A stretch of 64,000 nt of DNA from Rhodoferax ferrireducens T118 (GTDB lineage Bacteria > Pseudomonadota > Gammaproteobacteria > Burkholderiales > Burkholderiaceae_C). A program made the position numbers and the translations under genes. Position 1 is the first letter of the stretch, and every line of letters starts with the position of its first letter. Under the pieces are notes generated by a model. It saw nothing but the letters and a program-made list of their open reading frames with translations. It was not told where the DNA came from and did no database searches. The stretch is taken from NCBI RefSeq assembly GCF_000013605.1, contig NC_007908.1, forward strand, positions 248,001-312,000, read 5' to 3'. Below, one piece after another: positions 18,179 to 27,286 of this stretch.

Positions 18179-18434
18179 AGGGGGAAACTCCGCTTTTGAT
18201 CACCATCCCTCCCGGTTAAATAGAAAAGGATTTGTGCCATGCATCATAATTGCTTAAGGGATTTACCTTATTGACATGGAGCCAAATTACATTCAATTTT
18301 TGTAGGCGCAAATGATTTGGAAACGGAATGAGGGGCCTTATTTATTGGCCTAGCGGCGGGGAAAGCCGAAAAACGGGTGATTTGGCGTCAAGTTTAAGAG
18401 GTCAAACTCACAAGCCGTTCATGGCACAAGTCGT

Positions 18435-18890
18435 CTATTTGTAAATTTTTTTCAGTAACCGTATCAGGGTTTTCCGCTCGGCGGAACTTAAATTTGGGGT
18501 GCAGTCAAACTCCAGCTTGCTGGCTGTTTCTTCCGCTGCCTTGAGCAAGGTCTTTCCGTCTTCGGTCAGATGCAGGCCCATAGCCCGACCGTCGTGCGGA
18601 TGAGGACAGCGGGTAATCAAGCCTCTTTTCTCAAGTGCCGTCACCATGCCCACCAAATTGGGTGCTAAAACACCCAGTGCATTGCACAATTGGCGCGAGG
18701 TGATCCCGGGGTTGTGGCTAACAAGTGACAACACGGAAAAATCAACTGGCCGCAATTCATACTTGGCCATGCGCTCCAAAAACACGCCAATGATTGCCAA
18801 CGCCGCCCGGCGCGAGTTGTAGCCCATGAGGGTTTCAAGATAACTGGTGTCTACTTCTTCTACAAAAGATATCTTTGTAATCTCGTCCAT
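18435..18890 (-). CDS. MarR-family regulator, CouR-like by context
   Basis: A 151-residue winged-helix regulator. The recognition region is PGITSRQLCNALGVLAPNLV, followed by the wing PHPHDGRAMGLHLTEDG. ATG 18890 is preferred; an in-frame TTG at 18905 is possible. It begins the minus-strand block containing the acyl-CoA dehydrogenase, transporter and phenylpropanoid genes. MarR proteins of the CouR group repress p-coumarate genes and release DNA on binding the hydroxycinnamoyl-CoA. That role is inferred from context. Confidence 0.8.
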   Translation of the reverse strand: MDEITKISFVEEVDTSYLETLMGYNSRRAALAIIGVFLERMAKYELRPVDFSVLSLVSHNPGITSRQLCNALGVLAPNLVGMVTALEKRGLITRCPHPHDGRAMGLHLTEDGKTLLKAAEETASKLEFDCTPNLSSAERKTLIRLLKKIYK

Positions 18891-19005
18891 GAATTTCAAC
18901 GGCAAAAAACTGAAGAGGATACCGAACTATTCCATTCGCGCCTTGACTGGGCGCAGACGTGTCTCATATTCCAGATGTATCCAGTGACTGGCCAAGCATG
19001 CCGAA

Positions 19006-20715
19006 CTAGGGGAGCCTGTCTGCGACTATCTGCACGCGCATGGCGAACCCCGGTAGGATCCAGAGTTGCAACGCTGCCGCGGGAAGCAACCAGCGTGCAG
19101 CATCGGAGCCCTGCACATCGGCTGGAACGGCCGGCCTGATTTGCGACCAGGCCCAAGCCAATAGAGTCATGGCCACGGCGTGCAAATAGTCATCGGCTAC
19201 CCAATAAGGCAACTGCCGATCCAGCGCACTGGCCGCAACCAGCTGGCGCGTCAGATCGCACAGCACCGTGACCTGCGTCTGGAATGCCTTGTCTGCAACC
19301 TCAGAGCAAACCAGGTCGTCGGACAGTTGCTGCAGCAACGCGGTCAGCCCCGCTCCACCATCGGGCAACACCTTGCGCACCAGCAGGTCAATCGCCTGAA
19401 TCTCGTTGGTACCTTCATAAATCATGGCCACGCGCGAATCCCGCACGATCTGCTCAATGCCCCATTCACGCACGTAGCCGTGGCCGCCAAACACCTGCAG
19501 GCAATCGCTCGCACCGTTGAACGCCTGTGCCGTCCAGGCCGCTTTGAGCACCGGTGTCACCAGGCTGCACCAGCGCTCGGCCTCGGCCTTGCGTTTACTG
19601 TTGGGGTGGTGTTTGATGACATCAAGCTCCAGCGCAGTTTTGTAGGCCAGCACGCGGCCTCCGTCGATCCAGGCGCGCTGGGTGTCCAGAATGCGCCGCA
19701 TGGCGGGGTGCTCCACGATCAGGTCAGCCTCAGCGGCTGAGGTGCCACGCACTGGTGCGCGCATCTGGCGGCGTTCTTTGGCGTAGGCATCGGCCTTTTG
19801 CCAGGCGGCATCCAACAGCCCAATGCCTTGCAAGCCCACATGCAGCCGCGCGGCGTTCATCATGACAAACATGGCGTTCAAACCGCGCCCTGGCTCGCCC
19901 ACGATCCAGCCGGTGGCCTCGTCAAAACGCATGACGCAGGTGGCGCTGCCGTGCAGGCCCATTTTCTCTTCGATGCGCTCGCAGTGCACCGGGTTGCGTG
20001 CGCCGTCTGGCATGAACTTCGGTGAAAGAAACAGTGACAGGCCCTTGGGGCCGGGCGGCGCATCGGGCAAGCGGGCCAGCACCAGGTGGACGATGTTGTC
20101 CGTCAGGTCATGTTCGCCGCCGGAAATGAAAATTTTGGTGCCGCTAAGTCGGCAGCTGCCGTCCGCCTGTGGCTGAGCCTTGGTTCGTACCAGGCCCAGG
20201 TCACTGCCCGCCTGTGGTTCGGTCAGGCACATGGTGGCCAACCATTCGCCGGTGGCAATTTTTCCCAGGTAACGCGTTTTAAGCTCGTCACTGGCGTGGT
20301 GTTTGACGCACTCGTAAGCGCCATGCAACAGGCCCGGTGCCATGGTCCAGCCGTGGTTGGCAGCACTGAGCATCTCGTACAACACGGCTTCCAGCAACCC
20401 GGGCAAGCCCTGGCCACCATCCTCCACAGCACAGGCCAGCGCGGGCCAGCCCGCCTGCCAGAAGGCCTGGTAGGCGGCCTTGAAGCCGGGCGGCGTGGTG
20501 ACCTGACCGTTGGCAAACTGGCAGCCCACTTCGTCTCCGCTGCGGTTCAGGGGTGCGATGACTTCGCCGACAAATTTGCCGGCTTCGTCCAGCACCTGGT
20601 GCATCAGGTCGGCATCCACCTCGGCAAAGGTGGGCAGGGACTGCAGACAAGCAGGCGCGTTGAGCACCTCATGCAGAATAAATTGGATGTCTTGAAGAGG
20701 TGGCTCGTAGCGCAT
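19006..20715 (-). CDS. Acyl-CoA dehydrogenase, large DmdC-like form
   Basis: A 569-residue flavoprotein, longer than the usual 380-residue acyl-CoA dehydrogenases and typical of the DmdC/AidB-like subgroup with a C-terminal extension. The FAD and substrate region has CLTEPQAGSDLG, TGTK-type signature SGTKIFISGGEHD, and the C-terminal IYEGTNEIQAIDLL motif. In this cluster it would oxidise a saturated side chain, for example dihydroferuloyl- or dihydrocoumaroyl-CoA, to the cinnamoyl-CoA, feeding the ligase and hydratase pathway. Substrate is inferred from neighbours only. It lies 18 bases downstream of the porin stop, on the same strand. Confidence 0.87.
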   Translation of the reverse strand: MRYEPPLQDIQFILHEVLNAPACLQSLPTFAEVDADLMHQVLDEAGKFVGEVIAPLNRSGDEVGCQFANGQVTTPPGFKAAYQAFWQAGWPALACAVEDGGQGLPGLLEAVLYEMLSAANHGWTMAPGLLHGAYECVKHHASDELKTRYLGKIATGEWLATMCLTEPQAGSDLGLVRTKAQPQADGSCRLSGTKIFISGGEHDLTDNIVHLVLARLPDAPPGPKGLSLFLSPKFMPDGARNPVHCERIEEKMGLHGSATCVMRFDEATGWIVGEPGRGLNAMFVMMNAARLHVGLQGIGLLDAAWQKADAYAKERRQMRAPVRGTSAAEADLIVEHPAMRRILDTQRAWIDGGRVLAYKTALELDVIKHHPNSKRKAEAERWCSLVTPVLKAAWTAQAFNGASDCLQVFGGHGYVREWGIEQIVRDSRVAMIYEGTNEIQAIDLLVRKVLPDGGAGLTALLQQLSDDLVCSEVADKAFQTQVTVLCDLTRQLVAASALDRQLPYWVADDYLHAVAMTLLAWAWSQIRPAVPADVQGSDAARWLLPAAALQLWILPGFAMRVQIVADRLP

Positions 20716-20732
20716 GGTCAGGAGTGAACTGT

Positions 20733-21854
20733 CTAGAACGCGTGGTTCATACCCAGCATCACGCCGGTTTGTGAATCACCCAAGGCGGGGTTGCTACCGG
20801 GTGCCCCACCGCTGACGGACACATTGGCCAAACTGTCATTGCTGATTCCACCCAGTTGAACGTACAAAGTGGTGCGTTTGGACATCTTGTAAAGCGACCT
20901 CACCACCAGCAGGGATGAGTCGAAATTGGCAATGTCCTTGTAGCTCAGTTTGGCGTAAGTTCCGTCAATCGTCCATGCAGGTGACAGCGGGTAAGACGCA
21001 CCCACGTACCAGAGGTCACTCTTGGGCTTGGTGGCACTGCCGTCGTTGGTGCGGCGAATCACACCGCCTGCGAGCTTCACGTCAGAGAACTTCACATAGC
21101 CGTTCAGCATCAAGCGCGCATCGGATTTGGCGCTGCTGGTCAGGCCCGCTGGCAACACCACGTCAGTGCCGCTGGCCGGGGTGCGTCCGTTCAGGGAGTC
21201 GTAAGCCACAGCGGCACCCCAGCTCGCGGTGTCGTACTTCACCAGGGCAGACCATTCGCGGCACGCCTGTGTGTCTGCGCCACTCTCGCCCGCGCAATTG
21301 GTGCCCGCAGGTGAAGGACCCGCATTGACTGTGTCACGCCCCAGGCTGTAGGTGCCGCCCACCGTCACATTGCCAAACTTGCCTTTGTAGGCCAGCGAGT
21401 TGTCAATACGCGAGTTGGGGATGTAGCTGTCCAATGAGCCCAGTCCATAAACGGCGGGGCCGACGATGTCGGAGTCCAGAATTGACCAGAACAGCATCGT
21501 CCATTGGCGACCCAGTGTGACGGCACCCCAATCGCCGCTGAAGCCGACCGTGGACTGGCGACCAAACAGGCGACCGCCCTGCCCGGACGCGCCGGTGTCC
21601 GGGGCAAAGCCCATTTCCAGCGTGTAAACGGCGCTCAAGCCACCGCCCAGGTCTTCCTTGCCACGAAAGCCCAGGCGCGATGGAAGAATGCCCGTGGTAG
21701 AAGGCATGCGGGTGAGGGTGCCCGCGCCGGACACGTTGCTGACAGCCTCCACGCCCGTGTCGATCATGCCGTACAGGGTGGCGCTTTGGGTTTGCGCTTG
21801 CACCGCGCCCGTGGCGAGCAAGCCCGACAGGGTGATGAGTGATGAAATTTTCAT
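20733..21854 (-). CDS. Gram-negative trimeric porin
   Basis: A 373-residue outer-membrane porin of the betaproteobacterial general family. Signal MKISSLITLSGLLATGAVQA, then the characteristic start SATLYGMIDTGVEAVSNV, FGRQSTVGFSGDWGAVTLGR, and a C-terminal strand ending in Phe (GVMLGMNHAF). ATG 21854 has GGAG eight bases upstream; an in-frame ATG at 21866 would lack this. The leader reads AAAACCACCTTGGAGAC, nearly the same as that of the binding-protein gene at 26793. Its place between the acyl-CoA dehydrogenase and the ABC transporter suggests it lets aromatic acids cross the outer membrane (inference). Confidence 0.92.
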   Translation of the reverse strand: MKISSLITLSGLLATGAVQAQTQSATLYGMIDTGVEAVSNVSGAGTLTRMPSTTGILPSRLGFRGKEDLGGGLSAVYTLEMGFAPDTGASGQGGRLFGRQSTVGFSGDWGAVTLGRQWTMLFWSILDSDIVGPAVYGLGSLDSYIPNSRIDNSLAYKGKFGNVTVGGTYSLGRDTVNAGPSPAGTNCAGESGADTQACREWSALVKYDTASWGAAVAYDSLNGRTPASGTDVVLPAGLTSSAKSDARLMLNGYVKFSDVKLAGGVIRRTNDGSATKPKSDLWYVGASYPLSPAWTIDGTYAKLSYKDIANFDSSLLVVRSLYKMSKRTTLYVQLGGISNDSLANVSVSGGAPGSNPALGDSQTGVMLGMNHAF

Positions 21855-21983
21855 AAGAGTCTCCAAGGTGGTTTTACTAAGTTATGGACAACCCCATTCG
21901 GGGAACCGTGCGGCCTGATGGGCAGCGAACCTTTCAGCGGGTTCGTCGATTCCTGGTGCGTGGTTGTCTGTTTGCTGCTGAAA

Positions 21984-22733
21984 TCAGGGCCGGGTGGCCG
22001 TGTCTTTTTTGCGCGCCGCGCCCAGGTAGGTGTCGATCACCCGCGGGTCGGTGGCCAGGTCTTGGGCCGGGCCGTGCAGGGCAATTTCACCCATCTCCAG
22101 CACGTAGCCGTCATCAGCCGCCTCCAGCGCGGCGCGGGCGTTTTGCTCCACCAGCAGCGTGGTGACCCCGGTTTTGCGCAAGGTGTCGATGGTGCGAAAG
22201 ATTTCCTTCACCACCAGCGGGGCCAGGCCCAGGCTGGGTTCGTCCAGCATCAACAGCGTCGGGCGTGACATCATGGCGCGGCCCACGGCCAGCATCTGGC
22301 GCTCGCCACCGGACAAGGTGCCTGCGGCCTGCGTGCGCCGCTCTTTCAGGCGCGGGAACAAGTCAAACACCACGTCCATCTGCTCACGCCACTTGGGGTT
22401 GCGCAGGCGCACCTGGCGAAACGCGCCCAGTACCAGGTTGTCTTCCACCGACATGCTGCCAAACAGCTCGCGCTTTTCCGGCACCAGGGCAATGCCCAGC
22501 ATGACGCGCTCTTCCAGCGACAAGGTGTTGATCGGCTGGCCCTCAAACTCGATCTGGCCCTGAGCTGGCAGCACGCCCATCAAGGCGTTCAAAAAGGTGG
22601 ACTTGCCGGCCCCGTTGGGGCCAATCACGGTGATCACGCTGCCCTGAAAAGCTTGCAAGTCAATGCCATGCAGCACCTCGGCGCGGCCATAACCGGCGCG
22701 CAGACCTTTGACGGTTAAAACAGGTGGTTTCAT
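21984..22733 (-). CDS. livF: LivF-type ABC transporter ATP-binding protein
   Basis: A 249-residue ATPase with Walker A GPNGAGKST, signature LSGGERQMLAVGRAMM and Walker B LLMLDEPSLGLAP, of the branched-chain amino acid/amide (HAAT) family. ATG 22733 starts one base after the stop of the upstream fused gene. With the fused permease/ATPase, the second permease (24533) and the binding protein (25660) it makes a complete transporter. Because the neighbours degrade phenylpropanoids, the substrate may be a hydroxycinnamate, as in the CouPSTW-type transporter of Rhodopseudomonas, rather than an amino acid (inference). Confidence 0.93.
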   Translation of the reverse strand: MKPPVLTVKGLRAGYGRAEVLHGIDLQAFQGSVITVIGPNGAGKSTFLNALMGVLPAQGQIEFEGQPINTLSLEERVMLGIALVPEKRELFGSMSVEDNLVLGAFRQVRLRNPKWREQMDVVFDLFPRLKERRTQAAGTLSGGERQMLAVGRAMMSRPTLLMLDEPSLGLAPLVVKEIFRTIDTLRKTGVTTLLVEQNARAALEAADDGYVLEMGEIALHGPAQDLATDPRVIDTYLGAARKKDTATRP

Positions 22734-22734
22734 A

Positions 22735-24531
22735 TCAATGCTCCACGCCAAGGTAGGCGGCACGTACTTTCGGGCTTTGCTGCACTTCTTCGGGCGTGCC
22801 CTGCATCAGCAGGGTGCCAAACTCCATCACCACGATGTGGTCGGTCACGTCCATCACCAGGTCCATGTCGTGCTCCACCAGCAAAATGCTCATGCCTTCA
22901 CTGCGCAGCTGGCGCAACACCGCGGCCAGGGCTTGCTTTTCTTTGTGGCGCAGACCGGCGGCGGGTTCGTCCAGCAGCAGCAGGGCTGGGTCGCTGCACA
23001 GGGCGCGGGCAATTTCCAGCAGGCGCTGCGGGCCCATGGCCAGGTTGCCGGCCAGTTCGTGCATCGCATGGCCCATGCCGATGCGCTCCAGCTGACGTGC
23101 CGCTTCGCGCAGCAGGCTTTGTTCTTCGGCACGGTCCAGGCGCAACATGCTGGAAAGCGCGCCCTTGCTGCCCCGCAACTGTGCACCCAGTGCCACGTTT
23201 TCCAGCACCGTCATCTCCGGGATCATCTTGACGTGCTGGAAGGTGCGGCTCATGCCGCGCCGGGCAATCTCGCGCGAAGGCAGGCCGCTGATGGTTTGGC
23301 CGCGAAACTTCACCTCGCCCGAGCTCAGGCCCAGCACGCCGGTGATCAGGTTGAAGGTGGTGGACTTGCCAGCACCATTGGGGCCGATCAGGCCAACGAT
23401 TTGCCCCGCCTGGATGGAAAACCCGATGTTGTTCACTGCGGTCAGCCCGCCAAACTGTTTGCGGATGTCTTTCACCTCCAGCACGGTGTCACCCAGCGCG
23501 GGTTTGGCGCGCTCAGGCAAGGCAGCAGCAGCGTGCCAGTCTTCGACCCGGTTGGGCTTGGGAAGAAAACGCCCCACCAGCGACCACACGCCATCGGGCA
23601 GGTACTTCAGCACCAGCACCAGCACAATGCCAAACACAATCACCTCGTAGCTGCCGCTGGTGCCCAGCAATTTGGGCAGGAGCACCTGCAGTTCGTCCTC
23701 CAGCAGCTTGGTCATCACCGCGCCGCTGATGGCACCCCACACATAACCGGCCCCACCGAGCACGGTCATGAACAGGTACTCAATACCCATCTTCAGGCCA
23801 AAGGGAGACGGGTTGACGGTGCGCTGAAAGTGCGCAAACAACCAGCCCGAGAGACTGGCAAACAGGGCCGCGATCAAAAAGATGCCGACCTTGTGGCGCA
23901 GCGTGTCCACCCCCATGGCCTCGGCCATCAGGGTGCTGGCGCGCATGGCTTTGATGGCGCGGCCGGTGCGTGAATCCATCAGGTTCAACAGTGCAAACGC
24001 AGCAAACAGCACCATGCCCCAGGCCAGCACAAAGAAGCTGCGGCCCTGGCTGATGTCCCAGCCCCACACGGTCAGCGCGGGCACACCCAGAATACCGTCG
24101 TACTTGCCCAGCGCATCCAGGTTGCCCATCAGGTAATACAGCGACAAGCCCCAGGCAATGGTGGCCAGCGGCAGGTAGTGGCCCGACATGCGCAGCGTGA
24201 TCCAGCCCACCACCAGCGCGCTGATGCCGGTGATGAACAGCCCGGCAAACACGGTGAGCCAGGGTGACCAGCCCATGTGAACCGTCAGATACGCGCTGGT
24301 GTAAGCCCCGATGCCGACAAACGCGGCCTGCCCGAATGAAGTCAGCCCGCCGATGCCGGTGAGCAGCACCAGCCCCAGAATCACCAGACTGTAGAGTGCG
24401 ATGTAGTTGAGCTGGGTGATCCAGAACTCGGGCACGGGGGACACGGCGTACAGCAGCATGCAGGCCACGACCACCACGCGCTGGATTTTGGCGTTGTGCG
24501 CCCAATGTTGAAGTTGTGTGGTGAAGCTCAT
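22735..24531 (-). CDS. Fused LivM permease and LivG ATPase
   Basis: A 598-residue single polypeptide. Residues about 1-330 are a LivM-like permease with roughly eight to ten membrane helices (LTSFGQAAFVGIGAYTSAYL). A short linker (KPNRVEDWHAAAALPERAK) leads to a LivG-like ATPase with Walker A GPNGAGKST, a signature region NLAMGPQRLLEIARAL lacking the usual LSGG, and Walker B LLLLDEPAAGL. In most liv operons these are separate genes, as they are in the second system of this window. The true start is ATG 24531 (MSFTTQLQHW); longer readings add a Cys-rich stretch with no merit. The adjacent permease stops one base upstream. Confidence 0.93.
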   Translation of the reverse strand: MSFTTQLQHWAHNAKIQRVVVVACMLLYAVSPVPEFWITQLNYIALYSLVILGLVLLTGIGGLTSFGQAAFVGIGAYTSAYLTVHMGWSPWLTVFAGLFITGISALVVGWITLRMSGHYLPLATIAWGLSLYYLMGNLDALGKYDGILGVPALTVWGWDISQGRSFFVLAWGMVLFAAFALLNLMDSRTGRAIKAMRASTLMAEAMGVDTLRHKVGIFLIAALFASLSGWLFAHFQRTVNPSPFGLKMGIEYLFMTVLGGAGYVWGAISGAVMTKLLEDELQVLLPKLLGTSGSYEVIVFGIVLVLVLKYLPDGVWSLVGRFLPKPNRVEDWHAAAALPERAKPALGDTVLEVKDIRKQFGGLTAVNNIGFSIQAGQIVGLIGPNGAGKSTTFNLITGVLGLSSGEVKFRGQTISGLPSREIARRGMSRTFQHVKMIPEMTVLENVALGAQLRGSKGALSSMLRLDRAEEQSLLREAARQLERIGMGHAMHELAGNLAMGPQRLLEIARALCSDPALLLLDEPAAGLRHKEKQALAAVLRQLRSEGMSILLVEHDMDLVMDVTDHIVVMEFGTLLMQGTPEEVQQSPKVRAAYLGVEH

Positions 24532-24532
24532 C

Positions 24533-25570
24533 TCAATGCTCCTCCTCATTTCCGCCTGCGACCGAGCGCCAGAGCAGAATGGGCAGCACCAGGGTGAACA
24601 CAATCACCTCTTTGAAGGCGCTGGCCCAGAACGAGCCAAAGGACTCGACCAGGCCGACAAACAGCGCCCCCAGCGCCGCCAGCGGGTAGCTGTGCAGACC
24701 ACCCATCACCGCCGCCACAAAACCCTTGAGGCCAATCAGAAAGCCGGAGTCGTAAAACACCGTGGTGGTCGGGCCGATCAACAGCCCCGACAGCGCACCA
24801 ATCAGCGCGGCCATGGCAAACGTGGCTTGCCCGGCGCCGTGGGTGGAGATGCCCATCAGCCGGGCGCCCAGGCGGTTCACCGCCGTGGCTTGCAAGGCTT
24901 TGCCGTATAAGGTGCGGTTGAAAAATTGCCACAGCAACACAATCATCGCCAGCGATGTCAGCACGATGATGATGGCCTGTCCGGTGATGGCCAGCGGCCC
25001 CAGGTTCAGGCGCTCGTCCCAGAACGAGGGGTTACGAAAGCCTTCTGCGCCAAAGAACAGCAAGCCCAGGCCGGTCATGGCAAAGTGCACACCCACCGAC
25101 ACAATCAGCAGCACCAGCGAGCTGGCATCGGCCAGCGACTGGTAGGCCAGCCGGTAGACCAGCGGGCCAAACGCGGTGACGATGGCCACCGTCAGCAGCG
25201 CCTGCACCAGCAAGGGCAATTGGTGCGGTGCGGCCCAGATCGACAAGAGGGATACCACCAACGGTGCCGCCAGGGCGCTCAAACCCGCCTTGAGCGCGCG
25301 CTTGGCATCACCGGTATGCTGCCAACTCAAACGCGCATCCATCAGCGCCGCCAGCACTGCCATGATCAGCAGCAACCAGACCGTGCCCGGCACCTTGCCG
25401 GTTTGAAAAATGGCCAGAGTCAACGCGCCGTAGGCGACAAATTCACCTTGCGGGATAAAGATCACCCGCGTTACGGAAAACACGAGCACCGTGGCCAAGC
25501 CCAGCAGGGCGTACACCGCCCCGTTGGTGATGCCATCGAGCAGCAAAATGCTGGCAATTGAAAAGTCCAT
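24533..25570 (-). CDS. livH: LivH-type ABC transporter permease
   Basis: A 345-residue membrane protein of the branched-chain amino acid permease family (LLLDGITNGAVYALLGLATV, VTRVIFIPQGEFVAYGALTL, GLKGFVAAVMGGLHSYPLAA). It is longer than the typical 290-300 residues because of an insertion at about 75-135 with extra hydrophobic segments. It pairs with the fused LivM-LivG to form the channel. A strong hairpin (25600-25624) separates it from the binding-protein gene upstream. Confidence 0.92.
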   Translation of the reverse strand: MDFSIASILLLDGITNGAVYALLGLATVLVFSVTRVIFIPQGEFVAYGALTLAIFQTGKVPGTVWLLLIMAVLAALMDARLSWQHTGDAKRALKAGLSALAAPLVVSLLSIWAAPHQLPLLVQALLTVAIVTAFGPLVYRLAYQSLADASSLVLLIVSVGVHFAMTGLGLLFFGAEGFRNPSFWDERLNLGPLAITGQAIIIVLTSLAMIVLLWQFFNRTLYGKALQATAVNRLGARLMGISTHGAGQATFAMAALIGALSGLLIGPTTTVFYDSGFLIGLKGFVAAVMGGLHSYPLAALGALFVGLVESFGSFWASAFKEVIVFTLVLPILLWRSVAGGNEEEH

Positions 25571-25599
25571 GATGGGCCCAGAAAAAATAGAGATTGCCC

Positions 25600-25624
25600 C
25601 AAGGGCAGCCCCAGGCTGCCCTTG
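25600..25624 (-). promoter_or_regulatory. Perfect 11-bp hairpin between binding-protein and permease genes
   Basis: CAAGGGCAGCC (25600-25610) and GGCTGCCCTTG (25614-25624) are exact complements around a three-base loop. On the minus-strand transcript it lies between the binding-protein stop (25660) and the permease start (25570), followed about 14 bases later by a run of six U. It could terminate or stabilise part of the message so that binding protein is made in excess. Confidence 0.7.
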
Positions 25625-25659
25625 ACCTCAGACCAACGGAGGTGTGAGCGAGAGGCCGC

Positions 25660-26793
25660 TTACTCGACCTTCCAGTCGCCGTTGACCACCTTGAGCATCA
25701 CACCGGTTTCGTTGGTGAAGCCCCAGTGGTTGTCATGGGTCCAGTTCAGCACGCCATGCGACACCACGGTGCGGCCCATGGTTTCCATGGCGTCACGCAG
25801 GGCGGCGCGGAATTCCTTGGTGCCGGGTTTGCCTTTTTTCAGCGCCACGGGAACGACTTTTTCCAGTATCAGCACCGCGTCGTAACTGTGGCCGGCGAAC
25901 TGGTTGCGTGACCCCGGGCCATAGGCCTTTTCGTATTGCTGCACGAAGTCGATGGCAACTTTCTTGGACGGGTGGCTGTCGGGCAACTGCTCGGCAATTA
26001 CCGCCGGGCCGGACACCACATAAGCACCTTCCACGGCTTTGCCACCGACACGCATCAGGTCACGCGACGCTGCTGCATGGGTCTGGTAGATCTTGCCCTT
26101 GTAGCCACGATCCACCACCGCCATGTGGGGCATGGCAGCGCCGCTGCCCGAGGCCACAATCAACATGGCGTCCGGGTTGGCGGCCACCAGCTTGAGGGCC
26201 TGGGCGGTGACGCTGGTGTCAGAGCGGGCAAAACGCTCGGTGCCAATCAGCTTGATGCCGTTGGCATTGGCTTGAGCGGTGAACTCCTTGAGCCAGCTTT
26301 CGCCATAGGCATCGGTGTAGCCCAGAAAGCCCACGGTTTTGACACCTTGCTTTTTCATCAACGCCACCATGGCGTGGGCCATCACATCGTTCGATTGCGG
26401 CAGACGAAAGGTCCAGGCATCTTTGCCGGGGGGCAGTACGGCGGGGGAGAACGCTATCTGCACGGTTTCGGCTTCAGCGGCCACGGCGGCCATCGGGATG
26501 GCCACCGGTGTGGCGGCTGAGCCCATGATGATGTCGGCCTTGTCTTCGGTCACAAAACGTTTGGCGTTCTTGACGCCGTTGGTCGGATCGGTGGCATCGT
26601 CCAGCACGATGACCTTGAGTTTTTCTCCGGCGATGGATGTAGGCCAGAGCTTGATCTGGTTGCCCATCGGAATGCCCAGGCCTGATGCCGGGCCGCTCAA
26701 AGGCAGGCTGATGCCGATGGTGATGTCGGCCAGCGCCGAGCCAGTGACCAGAGCCGCAGCGGCGGTGGCGATGAGGGTTTTGAAAGCTTTCAT
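25660..26793 (-). CDS. ABC transporter periplasmic binding protein (type I, LivJ/K family)
   Basis: A 377-residue protein with signal peptide (TLIATAAAALVTGSALA), then the family opening ITIGISLPLSGPASGLGIPM. Other family segments are FVTEDKADIIMGSAATPVA and VKTVGFLGYTDAYGESWLKE. ATG 26793 is set by the GGAGAC site. It supplies the transporter at 21984-25570. Such proteins bind aromatic acids as often as amino acids in bacteria of this type, and the downstream catabolic genes point to a phenylpropanoid (inference). Confidence 0.92.
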   Translation of the reverse strand: MKAFKTLIATAAAALVTGSALADITIGISLPLSGPASGLGIPMGNQIKLWPTSIAGEKLKVIVLDDATDPTNGVKNAKRFVTEDKADIIMGSAATPVAIPMAAVAAEAETVQIAFSPAVLPPGKDAWTFRLPQSNDVMAHAMVALMKKQGVKTVGFLGYTDAYGESWLKEFTAQANANGIKLIGTERFARSDTSVTAQALKLVAANPDAMLIVASGSGAAMPHMAVVDRGYKGKIYQTHAAASRDLMRVGGKAVEGAYVVSGPAVIAEQLPDSHPSKKVAIDFVQQYEKAYGPGSRNQFAGHSYDAVLILEKVVPVALKKGKPGTKEFRAALRDAMETMGRTVVSHGVLNWTHDNHWGFTNETGVMLKVVNGDWKVE

Positions 26794-26860
26794 GGTGTTG
26801 TCTCCAAGTGGTTTTATAAAAGGGCAAGCGCGGGAAAAAAGGGAAAACAATTAAACGGGG

Positions 26861-27277
26861 TCAACAGCACAAGGCCTTGATGTCAGCGGGCACGGGGATG
26901 GCCTTGATGCGGTCTGAGTCGGGCAAGCGCATGCAAAAGGCGCGCACCTCGGTGCCTTCGCACAGCAGCTCATCGCCGCGTTTGATCAGGTGGCGGTGCA
27001 CAAACACCTTGTCGCGCCACTCCTCGATGCTGGTGTGAATCTGCAGCGTTTCGCCGTAGGTGGCCGGGCGCAGGAATTTGGTGTTGATCTCCAGCAGCGG
27101 CGTGCCGATGATGCCGGTGGTCTTGACCAGCTCACGCCAGGGCGGCACGCCGCTCTGAATGAAGAAGTTCAGTGACGAGGCATCCATCCACTTGGCAAAG
27201 TTCGGAAAGAACACGATGCCGGCCGGGTCGCAGTCGCCAAACATCACGTTCACTTCATAAACAACCGTTTTACTCAT
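26861..27277 (-). CDS. 4-Hydroxybenzoyl-CoA-type thioesterase
   Basis: A 138-residue hotdog-fold enzyme. The motif FGDCDPAGIVFFPNF holds Asp17 in the same place as the catalytic Asp of Pseudomonas 4-hydroxybenzoyl-CoA thioesterase, and the context SGVPPWRELV also matches that enzyme. It would hydrolyse the aroyl-CoA (4-hydroxybenzoyl- or vanilloyl-CoA) made by the thiolase, releasing 4-hydroxybenzoate or vanillate. It follows the SDR gene by nine bases, consistent with an operon. The choice of acyl group is inferred. Confidence 0.88.
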   Translation of the reverse strand: MSKTVVYEVNVMFGDCDPAGIVFFPNFAKWMDASSLNFFIQSGVPPWRELVKTTGIIGTPLLEINTKFLRPATYGETLQIHTSIEEWRDKVFVHRHLIKRGDELLCEGTEVRAFCMRLPDSDRIKAIPVPADIKALCC

Positions 27278-27286
27278 GGAGTGCCT

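Noticed and set aside
22708..23973. A 421-residue plus-strand open frame rich in His and Gln
   Set aside because: It is antisense to the LivM-LivG fusion, whose ATPase and permease motifs are clear.
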